Of a stretch of DNA of 64,000 bases, positions 55,755 to 64,000 are shown one piece after another (position 1 is the first letter of the stretch; each line of letters opens with the position of its first letter). Source of the stretch: SAR324 cluster bacterium (GTDB lineage: Bacteria > SAR324 > XYD2-FULL-50-16); contig JANQGX010000090.1 in assembly GCA_028282885.1 (NCBI GenBank), positions 1 through 64,000 on the forward strand, given 5' to 3'. Under the pieces are notes generated by a model. It saw nothing but the letters and a program-made list of their open reading frames with translations, was not told the origin of the DNA and ran no database searches. Made by a program: the position numbers and the translations under genes.

Positions 55755-56531
55755 ATGAACGAAATCAATCATCTGTTTCGGTTGGATGGGGCAGTTGCCC
55801 TGGTAACAGGAGCCAGTTCGGGTATCGGTTTGACAATGGCCCGTACCCTGGTGCGAGCGGGCGCCAAGGTGATTCTGGTAGCTCGCAGGGAAGAGGCTTT
55901 GAAAACTGCGGTTGAAGATATTCAAAAGAGCGGCGGCCAAGCTTCTTACCTGGTAGGCGATGTTTCAGACCTGGAGGTTTTGAATGATTTGGCGGAGAAA
56001 TCGGTATCAATTTATGGCGCACCGGATATCCTCGTTAACGCAGCCGGAATTAATCCCAGGCAAAGCTGGGATGAGATTTCTCCCGAGATCTGGAATCACA
56101 CCCTGGCGCTGAACCTGACAGCCCCATTCTTTCTTGCCAGGCTGCTGGTGCCTGCCATGCAAGAAAAAGGCTGGGGAAAAATCATCAATATTGCTTCCCT
56201 GCAGTCTGTGAGAGCCTTTCCCAAAGGGACAGCCTATGGCGCTTCCAAGGGTGGTGTGATGCAATTGACCCGTGCCATGGCGGAAGCATGGTCGGCTAAC
56301 CAAAGTGGCATTACCTGTAACGCCATTGCCCCCGGGTTTTTCAAGACCGGATTGACCGAGAAACTGTTTAACGAGGATAAGATCATCCAATCCCTGGCCG
56401 ACCAGACCATCATCGGACGAAACGGGGAGCCGGACGATCTGGAAGGGGTTACCATTTTCCTGGCTTCGCATGCATCGGACTATATAACGGGGCAGACCAT
56501 TTTTCTGGACGGGGGATGGACTGCAAAATAA
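55755..56531 (+). CDS. Short-chain dehydrogenase/reductase
   Basis: 258 residues of the classical SDR type: cofactor motif TGASSGIG (18-25), NAAG, catalytic Ser in IASLQS, and Tyr161xxxLys165 in YGASK. The C-terminus IFLDGGWTAK is typical. Probably oxidises a secondary alcohol with NAD(P). It is 96 bases after the previous dehydrogenase and 23 before the zinc one. Confidence 0.9.
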   Translation: MNEINHLFRLDGAVALVTGASSGIGLTMARTLVRAGAKVILVARREEALKTAVEDIQKSGGQASYLVGDVSDLEVLNDLAEKSVSIYGAPDILVNAAGINPRQSWDEISPEIWNHTLALNLTAPFFLARLLVPAMQEKGWGKIINIASLQSVRAFPKGTAYGASKGGVMQLTRAMAEAWSANQSGITCNAIAPGFFKTGLTEKLFNEDKIIQSLADQTIIGRNGEPDDLEGVTIFLASHASDYITGQTIFLDGGWTAK

Positions 56532-56553
56532 CGAAATGATTTGAGACCGACAA

Positions 56554-57549
56554 ATGAAAGCATTGGTTTATACAGCCACCCGTGATGTGGTATACCGGGA
56601 GGAGCCGGACCCGGTACCCGGAGAAGGTGAAGTTCTGATTAACATGGAAGCAACCGGAATCTGCGGATCCGATATGCACGCTTATCATGGCAAGGATGAA
56701 AGACGGGTTCCTCCGCTGATCCTGGGTCATGAGATTGCGGGAACGGTCGCCAGCGGTCCTGAAAGCGGCAGACGAGTTGTTATCAATCCATTGATAACCT
56801 GTGGTCAGTGCGAATACTGCGATACCGGTTATTCGAATCTCTGTGCCGAACGGGAATTGATCGGAATGAGGCTGGCAGGGGCTTATGCGGAACAGGTTAT
56901 CATCCCCTCCCGAAACCTGGTTTACATCCCTGACAGCCTGGACCCGGTTAAAGCAGCTTTGACCGAACCGGTTGCTACAGCCCTGCATGCCTTGAACCTG
57001 GCCCGGATAAAAAGTCACAGACCCCTGGCTGAGCAAACCGTGCTGGTGATCGGCGGAGGCGCTATCGGACTCCTCGCCGTTTTGCTGTTAAAAGGATATG
57101 GCTGCAGCAGTGTTGTTATTGCCGAAACCAATGATCTGCGCGGCAAATCCGCCGGACAGGTAACCGGCTGCCAGGTGATTAATCCGATCAAGGATGGTGA
57201 TCCGGAAGAAGGCGGTTTCGATCTGATCATCGATGCCGTAGGCGGGGGCGTTACAAGAAAAATGGCAATGAAAGCCGTCAGACCCGGTGGCACTTTTGTT
57301 CATATCGGTCTTATGGATTCACTGGGAGAGATGGATATTCGTAAGTTAACCCTGTTTGAGATCTCGCTCCTGGGTGTTTACTGCTATACTGCTGCGGATA
57401 TGAGAGCCGCTGCCAAGGCTATTGAAACAGGGCTGGTCGGTGATTTGAACTGGATTGAGACAAGACCCCTGTCCCGGGGGGCTGCTGCATTTGACGATTT
57501 GGATAAGGGTCGGACCGCCTCGGCCAAAATTGTGTTGATTCCCGGTTAA
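56554..57549 (+). CDS. Zinc-dependent alcohol dehydrogenase
   Basis: 331 residues of the medium-chain dehydrogenase type. Catalytic zinc ligands are Cys37 (GICGSD) and His59/Glu60 (LGHEIAG); structural zinc ligands are C83xxCxxCx7C97. The NAD motif VIGGGAIG follows. Relatives oxidise polyols and threonine-like alcohols. Together with the SDR it could supply the first oxidation or epimerisation steps of a C3 polyol or sulfonate. Confidence 0.9.
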   Translation: MKALVYTATRDVVYREEPDPVPGEGEVLINMEATGICGSDMHAYHGKDERRVPPLILGHEIAGTVASGPESGRRVVINPLITCGQCEYCDTGYSNLCAERELIGMRLAGAYAEQVIIPSRNLVYIPDSLDPVKAALTEPVATALHALNLARIKSHRPLAEQTVLVIGGGAIGLLAVLLLKGYGCSSVVIAETNDLRGKSAGQVTGCQVINPIKDGDPEEGGFDLIIDAVGGGVTRKMAMKAVRPGGTFVHIGLMDSLGEMDIRKLTLFEISLLGVYCYTAADMRAAAKAIETGLVGDLNWIETRPLSRGAAAFDDLDKGRTASAKIVLIPG

Positions 57550-57565
57550 GAAAAAGAAAGTACTA

Positions 57566-57799
57566 ATGGAACAGAAGACAATAAAAGTGCAGGTCAGGCG
57601 ATTTATCAGTTATAACAATCGTCCCGTAGAGACCGTCGAGATTGCCGAAGGCACTGATATTCGCACGATGGCTGAAATCATGGGAATTGGCCTGGGAGAG
57701 ATTTGCGCATTGAGTGTCAATGGCCAACAGGCATTGCTGGATCAGGTTCTGCAGCCGGGTGACGTGGTTCATTTTATCCCCCCTATCGGAGGGGGTTAA
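57566..57799 (+). CDS. MoaD/ThiS-like sulfur carrier protein
   Basis: 77 residues with a beta-grasp layout (KVQVRRFI, ICALSVNGQQ, GDVVHFIPPIGGG) and the C-terminal Gly-Gly needed for thiocarboxylate formation. Such proteins are common beside AOR genes, where they probably serve pyranopterin synthesis. It closes the cluster, 16 bases after the zinc dehydrogenase gene. Confidence 0.85.
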   Translation: MEQKTIKVQVRRFISYNNRPVETVEIAEGTDIRTMAEIMGIGLGEICALSVNGQQALLDQVLQPGDVVHFIPPIGGG

Positions 57800-57823
57800 T
57801 TGATATCTCTTTTATGGTATCAC

Positions 57824-58843
57824 TCAGCGGACCCGGAAGCGATGAATGGTTTGCTGGGTATAAATCTCCCCCGGCGACAACCAGACAGACGGGAAGTCCT
57901 TTCGGTTTACCGCATCAGGAAAGCCCTCAGCTTCCAGACAGAGACCATCATGGTTTTGAAATCCCTGCTCTTTTAGTTTATCAAGATAGTTGCCGCTGTA
58001 GAATTGTATGCCCGGCTCGGTGGTGGCAACCCCCATCTCCCGTCCGCTTTCGGCATCCAGCACCAAGGCCACCGTTTTGCATTCGCTTCGTTCCATTCCA
58101 ATCGCATAACAATGGTCATAATCTCCCGCTGCAGCGATGTCCTTTCCTATCGGTTTTGCTTTTCTGAAATCCCAGGGAGTTCCCGCCACCGGTTTCAATT
58201 CCCCTGTCGGGATCAGGTGTTCATCAACAGGCAGATAATGATCACAGGCCAGCGTGAGCTCATGATCAAGGATCGACCGTTTGCGGTTTCCTGAAAGATT
58301 CCAATAGGTATGGTTGGTGAGATTGACAGGACAGACTTTATCCGTCTCCGCCTTGTAGTCGATAATGATCTCATTGCTTTCAGTCAGTGAATAGCTGACG
58401 GTTATATCGAGATTTCCGGGATAACCTTCTTCTCCATCAACGCTTCTGTATTGGCAGGTTATGACACCATCTTCTTCCGAATCCATCTCCCAGATCAGTG
58501 TGCTGATTCCCTTAGGTCCGCCGTGCAGATGATTGATCCCCTTCTCATTTTTTTCGAGTTGATAAACCCGGTCTTTGATGACAAATCGACCATCCCGAAT
58601 ACGATTCGCCACCCGGCCCACCGTAGATCCGAAATAGGGACTGTGATCCTGGTAGTCCGCTATATTGTCAAATCCCAGGGTGATCTCCTCACACTTTCCA
58701 TTTTTGTCCGGCGTTTTCACAGAGATCAGGGTTGCTCCCCAATTGATCACGCTGATGGTAATACCGTTGTTGTTCCGAAGTTGAATTCCTTTAACAGAAT
58801 GTCCCTCTTTGGTGATTCCAAAATCAACGCGCTCTTTTTTCAT
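57824..58843 (-). CDS. galM: Aldose 1-epimerase (mutarotase)
   Basis: 339 residues with all GalM catalytic landmarks: GRVANRI (Arg), NHLHGGP (His), NLTNHTYWNLSG (catalytic His), DYDHCY (Asp) and GLCLEAEGFPDA (catalytic Glu). It interconverts alpha and beta sugars. It lies tail to tail with the MoaD-like gene, on the other strand. Sulfoquinovose clusters also contain a mutarotase, but the motifs here look like general GalM. Confidence 0.92.
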   Translation of the reverse strand: MKKERVDFGITKEGHSVKGIQLRNNNGITISVINWGATLISVKTPDKNGKCEEITLGFDNIADYQDHSPYFGSTVGRVANRIRDGRFVIKDRVYQLEKNEKGINHLHGGPKGISTLIWEMDSEEDGVITCQYRSVDGEEGYPGNLDITVSYSLTESNEIIIDYKAETDKVCPVNLTNHTYWNLSGNRKRSILDHELTLACDHYLPVDEHLIPTGELKPVAGTPWDFRKAKPIGKDIAAAGDYDHCYAIGMERSECKTVALVLDAESGREMGVATTEPGIQFYSGNYLDKLKEQGFQNHDGLCLEAEGFPDAVNRKDFPSVWLSPGEIYTQQTIHRFRVR

Positions 58844-58913
58844 ACCTGCTCGGTTTTGTGATTATTATCCTGCTGAAAATGCCTTTCGGAAATGCGGTTG
58901 GTGCGGGCCGGAA

Positions 58914-59558
58914 TCAAAACAAATAACCAAGTGCCAGGGCGATGGTTTGGGTGTCGTAGTCATAGTCGGCCTGGTAGGTGGTACTGCTTTCAAGATCTAT
59001 TCTGCTGCCGTTGGTCTGGCCGATTTCAGCCCTTAGAATGAAAGACCAAAGGATATAGTCAAAACCGATGCACCATGATTTGATGGGAATACTTTGACCT
59101 GTTGTCTCGTCACTGGCGGTACCACTGTCTGGCTCGATGGATATGGCAGAACTGGTTGTGAGGATGCCGTAGCCGACTGCAAGGTAGGGTTTGAATCCCT
59201 CTTTCCAATGTTTGTCAGCATAGGTTTTCAGTTCAAGAGCCTGATACGAGGCGGTTTCTTCGATGGTTACATCATCATCACCCAGCTTGAGTTCAAGGGT
59301 TCTGGTGAGGCCGCTGCCATATTTCAAACCGATAGCAAATACGTCCAGCAATATTCGCTCAAGAAAAATCACATTTCCAACCAGAACCTCGGAACCATCG
59401 TCGCCACTATCCTGGTCTTCCAGTTCGTATTTGGCTCCATGAAACTGGAACTGGTAAACACCCAGTTTGGTTGCCGGAAACTGAATGTCCCGGGCTAAAA
59501 CCGTGGTGTTTGTAAAACAAGCTGTTAAGATCAGAATAAGCGATAATCGTATGATCAT
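58914..59558 (-). CDS. Predicted outer-membrane protein
   Basis: 214 residues with a Sec signal (about 1-22, ending VLAR). The rest is alternating beta-strand sequence ending ALALGYLF with the C-terminal Phe of barrel proteins. An acidic stretch EDQDSGDDGSE lies near 48-58. No specific family recognised. It stands alone. Confidence 0.65.
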   Translation of the reverse strand: MIIRLSLILILTACFTNTTVLARDIQFPATKLGVYQFQFHGAKYELEDQDSGDDGSEVLVGNVIFLERILLDVFAIGLKYGSGLTRTLELKLGDDDVTIEETASYQALELKTYADKHWKEGFKPYLAVGYGILTTSSAISIEPDSGTASDETTGQSIPIKSWCIGFDYILWSFILRAEIGQTNGSRIDLESSTTYQADYDYDTQTIALALGYLF

Positions 59559-59740
59559 GCGGGATCAATATACGAGCTGCCTGCAAGAGGCTGCAATTAA
59601 ACCGACAAGCCGGATACATACTTCAGATAAAATCAATTCAAGTTTTCTGCCAATATCTGTTCAGTATTAAGACTCTCTTGTATTCGACCGGTCAGGTTAT
59701 CTATCTCGCCCGTTACGGCAAATCCGGTTTCTGATCAGCT

Positions 59741-60784
59741 CTAACGATTGCGGGACAGCAGGACCAGGTCCTTGAGCAGGGCAGCAGCAGCCCCCATTGG
59801 TGAGCTTTTACCACCGGTTACCGTAACCCGCCCCATAGTATCGGTCAGAAAGCTGATTCCTTTCTCTGAGTAGTCGACACCGGAGAGGGGGTGATCGGGC
59901 TCCAGTTGTCTGGGGGAAACCTGTAAAACCAGTTTCCCATTGCTGTTTTTGATTGACCCGATCAGTTTGATCACCTTGTTGTTTACCATTGCTTGCCGGA
60001 TGTCGTTCAAATCCAGTTTTGTGATCCCCTCAACTTCGATGTCTTTAGGACCCAATTCGGTTTGAAACAGGCGATTGGCAATAATGATGATCTTGTTTCC
60101 CGTGTCCCAGCCTTCGACATCAAGCGTGGCGTCGGTTTCTGCAATACCCATTCTTCGGGCCTCTTCCAGTGCATCTTCATAACAGCGGTTTTCCCGCGCC
60201 ATGGAGGTTAGAATGTAATTGGTTGTTCCGTTAAGTATTCCCTCAATCCTCTGGATTCGGGTACCGACAAGAGGTCCAACACCGATGTCAACTGTTGGTA
60301 ATGCGGCAGCAGTGGCAGCGGAAAGGCCTATCGCCACTTTCGAGTCTTTGGCCATACGATGAAGCGGGCCATATTGAAGCACCAGGGGACCTTTGTTAGC
60401 GGTAACGATTGTCATCCTTCTCTGCATGGCACTCATCATGTGATGAAAGGCGGGGCCGATATCTTTCATATTGGTGGGTGTTGTTTCAACGAGAAGAGTG
60501 AAATCTCCCTTTTTGATCGCATCAACGCCATCCAGGTCGTCCCGACCAAAGGAGCCATAATCGGCTGCTTTGCCGCCGGATTCCAAATGTCCAAGCAGCT
60601 CCCGTGGTGCAATTTCTCCGTCGCGGACAGAGGCGCTGCCCGAGCTGTCGGCAATTCCGGCCAGGATCAGCTCGATTCCCTCCTTGCTTAAGATTTCATC
60701 TCGTTTTTCATCGATCAACCGTAGAAAAGCCTTGCCGACTTTTCCCAAGCCACAAAGCATGATCCGCTGTTTACTCGTTTTCAT
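59741..60784 (-). CDS. Homoserine dehydrogenase family
   Basis: 347 residues. The NAD-binding motif is MLCGLGKVGKAFL, followed by VETTPTN, VTANKGPL and the catalytic region GILNGTTNYILTSM. EARRMGIAETDATLDVEGWD matches the homoserine-binding EGD-type motif with the lysine partner further on. It lacks the ACT domain of longer forms. It reduces aspartate semialdehyde in threonine/methionine synthesis, or a related substrate, since no other genes of that pathway are near. Confidence 0.85.
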   Translation of the reverse strand: MKTSKQRIMLCGLGKVGKAFLRLIDEKRDEILSKEGIELILAGIADSSGSASVRDGEIAPRELLGHLESGGKAADYGSFGRDDLDGVDAIKKGDFTLLVETTPTNMKDIGPAFHHMMSAMQRRMTIVTANKGPLVLQYGPLHRMAKDSKVAIGLSAATAAALPTVDIGVGPLVGTRIQRIEGILNGTTNYILTSMARENRCYEDALEEARRMGIAETDATLDVEGWDTGNKIIIIANRLFQTELGPKDIEVEGITKLDLNDIRQAMVNNKVIKLIGSIKNSNGKLVLQVSPRQLEPDHPLSGVDYSEKGISFLTDTMGRVTVTGGKSSPMGAAAALLKDLVLLSRNR

Positions 60785-60832
60785 GGTAATTTTCCTTGGA
60801 AAGATGATCTGTTGCGATTGTCCTGGGTTTAG

Positions 60833-61666
60833 TTAACGAAAAGAGACTCCGAAGGCGAATCTCAGAACTTTACGATTGTAGTCAATAAGGCTGTCCCCAT
60901 AACCATTGAAATAACGGAAATAGAGATCAATACCGGTATCATCGATATCCAGCAGATAGTGAACCGGAAGAAAACCCTCCACCAGATAGCTGTCGGTTTT
61001 CTCCAACCAGCCGCGACGATACATCAGGTCCAGGTGCATGAGATCATCTCCCAATTGAAAGTACATCTCGCCGCTGCCCATGTATTGCTGCATATCGGCA
61101 TTGTCGTCATAAAAAGCCCGATACTCTTCTGTTTTCGGACTGGTGACCACCCAGATTTTGAACCCCAATCCGAGAAAGTCACCGAATCTGTTCCGGACAA
61201 AAAGATAGCTGCGGTCCCAGGTGCGGGAGTAGTTAATCTCCTCCTCACCCACTATTCGTGCTTTCTCTCCATTGGACTCATGTTCGGTGATGCCGAACCT
61301 CACCAGATCGATACCCAATAGGTTATCAAAATCCAGAAAAGCTTCGGGATTATAGTTCTGTTCACGAAAGGGACGGGAGTTTTCCAGATCATAGATTTGC
61401 CAGAAAGCACGGTGACTGTATCCGAAATAAAGGTTCCAGAAAAGTCTCTTCTTAAAGCTGAACTGGATTAACACCTCGCGGTCGTCATAACCCTGTTCCC
61501 CCCCTTCGCTGTTAAGGAACCATGAATTTGCCAGGTAGATTGGTTTATGGGATTCCAGGCTCTGTAAGAAAGGCTTGTGACTGTCTTCCGAATAGGTTGT
61601 CTCAGTTATTAAAATAAGAACTGATAAGACGGCAGCGAAGCATTTGCCAATCTTACTGCCGGCCAT
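60833..61666 (-). CDS. Outer-membrane phospholipase A (OMPLA/PldA-like)
   Basis: From the ATG at 61666 the protein has 277 residues, close to E. coli PldA (289), and starts with a signal peptide (MAGSKIGKCFAAVLSVLILI). Family landmarks are YSHRAFWQIYDLENSRPFRE, NYNPEAFL and EHESNGE with the His-x-Ser active-site pair, then SRTWDR with the supporting residue. It hydrolyses phospholipids in the outer membrane as a calcium-dependent dimer. An ATG at 61822 would add 52 residues ahead of the signal and seems less likely. Confidence 0.82.
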   Translation of the reverse strand: MAGSKIGKCFAAVLSVLILITETTYSEDSHKPFLQSLESHKPIYLANSWFLNSEGGEQGYDDREVLIQFSFKKRLFWNLYFGYSHRAFWQIYDLENSRPFREQNYNPEAFLDFDNLLGIDLVRFGITEHESNGEKARIVGEEEINYSRTWDRSYLFVRNRFGDFLGLGFKIWVVTSPKTEEYRAFYDDNADMQQYMGSGEMYFQLGDDLMHLDLMYRRGWLEKTDSYLVEGFLPVHYLLDIDDTGIDLYFRYFNGYGDSLIDYNRKVLRFAFGVSFR

Positions 61667-61961
61667 CCAAAGCACTTTATCTTTGCATCGGGATTGGTGT
61701 CCGCAGAAATCGGCGGATATTAATCCGGTTTTTTCAACCGGCTGCCAGCCAGAATAATCAGCAAGTACTAATCCGGGTTCGGGGGCCGGGTTGTTTTCCG
61801 GGTTCAGGGTATGCTTCATCACTTTTAAAGGGTTGATTATTCAGTATTCTGGTTAACAGCAGTGGGCCAAATGTACATTGCGCAAAACCATAACCCATGA
61901 TATTGCTGGGAATATGAAAAAGTAAAGACGAGAAACGGTGATCGTATAGAATGGATAAGTG

Positions 61962-63134
61962 ATGGACTACTATTGGGTCAAAAAAATTGTCAATCCTTTT
62001 TCTGATATCACCCCCGGTATCATCCTGGTGGAAGAGGGGTCGATTGCGGCGTTGAGTAAAAAACCATCGGGATTGAAGATCACTGAAAAGTATGAATATG
62101 CCATTCCCGGTTTCGTCGATATTCACACCCACGGCCTCGCCGGTTTTGATATCATGGACGGAACCAAAAAATCCCTTTCAGCCCTGGCGAAGAGCCATCT
62201 GAAGGCCGGCACCACCTCTTTCCTTGGTACGACCCTGACAGCTCCGTTGCCCAAGCTGGGGAGAATCATAAAAAAGGGTCGTGATTACCTGGAGGCCAAC
62301 CAGAAACGCGCCCTTTCCGGAAAAGAGGCCGATATCCTGGGATTTCATCTCGAAGGTCCCTGGATATCCGTACCCAATAGCTGCGCCCACAATCCAAAAC
62401 ACATTATCGGACCCGGATCTGATTCGGAAAGCTTTGTGGAAGAGAATGCGGACTGCATTCGGATGATAACAATGGACTATCAGGGCAGAAAGAGTGATTC
62501 GTTTCTGCAGACCCTCAAAAACAGCGGGATTATTGCAGCCTGCGGGCACGATGATTCAAGGGATACCCTGATCCAAAGGGGATTTAAAAAGGGCATCAGT
62601 CATGTCACCCATATCTATTGCTGCACTTCCCATTTTCACAAACGCGGTATCGATAAACACCTGGGCGTTGCCGAGATGGCATTGATGACGGAGGGGATCA
62701 CTGTCGAAGTCATTGCCGACAACCACCATATAACCCGTCCTATCTGGGAGTTTATTACCCACAACAAACCCCTGGAGGAGGTGATTGTGGTCAGCGACAG
62801 CATCAGGGCGGCAGGTTTGCCACGCGATCGGGAGCAAAAACTGATGTTGGAGGGAATGGAGATCTCAATTCGGGATGGGGTGGCGCTTCTTCCGGACGGA
62901 TCCGGATTTGCAGGCAGTGTTACCAGCCTTTATGAAATGTTCCTTATTCTGGTCAAAAAGTGGAAGGTTTCCATGCAGGACGCCGTTCGGGTCACCTCCT
63001 ATAATCCGGCGAAAAAACTGGGGCTGGAAACACAAATTGGGGAGATTCGAAGAGGCAACGCGGCCGATATTCTTTTTCTGGATAAAAACTTGGTCATTAC
63101 AAAAATTCTGAAAAACGGAATCGTGGTCAAATAA
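61962..63134 (+). CDS. N-acetylglucosamine-6-phosphate deacetylase-like (NagA)
   Basis: 390 residues of the amidohydrolase superfamily. Metal-site residues of NagA are kept: H55xH57 in DIHTHG, Glu131 in GFHLEGPW, His196 in CGHDDS, His217 in VTHIYC and catalytic Asp279 in VVSDS. The surrounding loops differ from textbook NagA (VTHLFNAM is VTHIYCCT, IADGxH is IADNHH). It removes acetate from an N-acetyl amino-sugar phosphate; exact sugar unclear. It pairs with the NagB-like gene 13 bases downstream. Confidence 0.8.
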   Translation: MDYYWVKKIVNPFSDITPGIILVEEGSIAALSKKPSGLKITEKYEYAIPGFVDIHTHGLAGFDIMDGTKKSLSALAKSHLKAGTTSFLGTTLTAPLPKLGRIIKKGRDYLEANQKRALSGKEADILGFHLEGPWISVPNSCAHNPKHIIGPGSDSESFVEENADCIRMITMDYQGRKSDSFLQTLKNSGIIAACGHDDSRDTLIQRGFKKGISHVTHIYCCTSHFHKRGIDKHLGVAEMALMTEGITVEVIADNHHITRPIWEFITHNKPLEEVIVVSDSIRAAGLPRDREQKLMLEGMEISIRDGVALLPDGSGFAGSVTSLYEMFLILVKKWKVSMQDAVRVTSYNPAKKLGLETQIGEIRRGNAADILFLDKNLVITKILKNGIVVK

Positions 63135-63147
63135 AACCCTGAAGGCA

Positions 63148-63984
63148 ATGGTGATCGACTACTATAATTTTGATTTCGAAAGAGACGCCGCTTTATCCCC
63201 CCTGCCGTTTAAGCTGCTGGAAACGGATATCGATCTCTATTATGACATGGCGCTTTCTCTTTATTTTGAAATCGAGAAAAACAATGCCGTGAAACGGGAG
63301 ACTGTGGTCATCCTGCCCGTTGGACCGGTTTTTCAATACCGCAGATTCGTGAAACTTTGCGAAATGCGTGGCTTAGACCTCTCCGGACTGCACTGCTTTT
63401 TTATGGATGAGTATCTGGATGAGGATAAAAAACTTATCGATGATCAAAACCCGCTCTCTTTCAGGGGCTTCATCCGCGATGAACTGGTTGAAGCCATGCC
63501 ACCCGGCATGAACCTGAAGCGGGAAAACATCCATTTCCCGGACCCTGATGACTGTGCCGGTTTCGATCAAAGTCTCGAGCAGTTGGGGAATGCGGATATT
63601 TGTTATGCGGGTGTGGGGATAACAGGTCATCTGGCATTTAACGAACCGCCGGAAGAGGAAATGAGCGTAGGTGAGTTTCGAAACCTGCCCTCCCGAGTTG
63701 TTAAACTGGCTCCCGAAACGCTGACCATCAATTCCAATACAGCCATGAGAGGGGCAATAGAGAAAGTTCCCCGGTTTGCGGTAACAATCGGCTTCAAACA
63801 GATATTGGCAGCCAGCAAACTGCGGATTTACTTCAACAGACCCTGGCAGAGTAGTGTCATTCGGAAACTGCTCTTTGCTCCCGAATCGTCAGCTTTTCCT
63901 GCGACCCTGGTACGCACCCATCCCGGCGCCAGCCTCATTCTCACCCGGGAGGTAGCTGCCAGACCCGAGTTTGCCCTGAAGTAA
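63148..63984 (+). CDS. NagB-like sugar-phosphate isomerase/deaminase, altered active site
   Basis: 278 residues of the glucosamine-6-phosphate deaminase family. Asp87 in FFMDEYL, His161 in GHLAFNEP and Glu166 match E. coli NagB Asp72, His143 and Glu148. The position of catalytic Asp141 is Thr159 (GVGITGH), and the phosphate loop PTGxTP reads PVGPVFQYRR. It may act on a different amino-sugar phosphate or by a changed mechanism. The gene is complete and ends 16 bases before the window edge. Confidence 0.8.
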   Translation: MVIDYYNFDFERDAALSPLPFKLLETDIDLYYDMALSLYFEIEKNNAVKRETVVILPVGPVFQYRRFVKLCEMRGLDLSGLHCFFMDEYLDEDKKLIDDQNPLSFRGFIRDELVEAMPPGMNLKRENIHFPDPDDCAGFDQSLEQLGNADICYAGVGITGHLAFNEPPEEEMSVGEFRNLPSRVVKLAPETLTINSNTAMRGAIEKVPRFAVTIGFKQILAASKLRIYFNRPWQSSVIRKLLFAPESSAFPATLVRTHPGASLILTREVAARPEFALK

Positions 63985-64000
63985 ACATCAAACCCTTTGG

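Noticed and set aside
1..64000. tRNA, rRNA and CRISPR loci
   Set aside because: I looked for TpsiC-like boxes, rRNA-like stretches and spaced repeats and found none that hold up.

Overview
The window is 64 kb of chromosome-like DNA from a Gram-negative bacterium. It holds about 48 genes that look intact, four decayed genes and several non-coding elements. Outer-membrane proteins, a three-part type I secretion system, lipoproteins and an OMPLA-type phospholipase show the double membrane. The mix of TRAP transporters, a tungsten-type aldehyde oxidoreductase, a membrane-anchored reductive dehalogenase, a selenocysteine-containing SelD and a sulfolactate-lyase-like pair suggests a marine, metabolically versatile bacterium of deltaproteobacterial/SAR324 type. 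That placement is inferred from gene content only; the window has no rRNA, tRNA or other phylogenetic marker. All product names come from reading motifs and remembered family patterns; no database search was run.

Region 1 (1-14.5 kb) is one operon-like run on the + strand: a giant RTX protein cut by the left edge, an HlyC-type acyltransferase, a TolC-type outer-membrane factor, an ABC exporter with two degenerate C39-like domains, an HlyD adaptor and a lipoprotein. An unrecognised lipoprotein and a small outer-membrane protein follow on the - strand (14.6-17.0 kb). Region 2 (17.2-24.3 kb) has an MFS transporter, an AraC regulator and, divergent from it, a TRAP transporter in one operon with a membrane-anchored reductive-dehalogenase-like protein. 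Region 3 (24.3-31.7 kb) is an erosion zone: a frameshifted aminotransferase, a surface-antigen (Omp85) remnant and an internally deleted AAA_14-type ATPase lie among intact genes (AraC regulator, SRPBCC protein, thioesterase, cysteine synthase, a plant-type hydroxypyruvate reductase).

Region 4 (31.9-40.7 kb) is mixed housekeeping: a HTH/solute-binding-domain regulator, an EamA exporter, an EF-hand protein, selD with an in-frame TGA at the catalytic position, yedF, a CheY-like receiver, a DUF1566/MORN protein, a DHH phosphoesterase, a LysE exporter and a metallophosphoesterase. Region 5 (41.1-46.1 kb) is a complete BMP-family nucleoside-type ABC importer closed by a terminator.

Region 6 (46.2-57.8 kb) is the most interesting part. 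It holds a LacI regulator with its own operator, a SuyAB-like sulfolactate sulfo-lyase pair, a second TRAP transporter, a tungsten-type aldehyde ferredoxin oxidoreductase, three dehydrogenases and a MoaD/ThiS-like protein, all on one strand. I read it as a probable organosulfonate (sulfolactate/dihydroxypropanesulfonate type) uptake and degradation cluster in which a tungsten enzyme may do the aldehyde oxidation; a sugar-acid pathway is the main alternative. Region 7 (57.8-64 kb) has an aldose 1-epimerase, an outer-membrane protein, homoserine dehydrogenase, an OMPLA-type phospholipase and a NagA/NagB-like pair whose NagB member lacks one catalytic aspartate.
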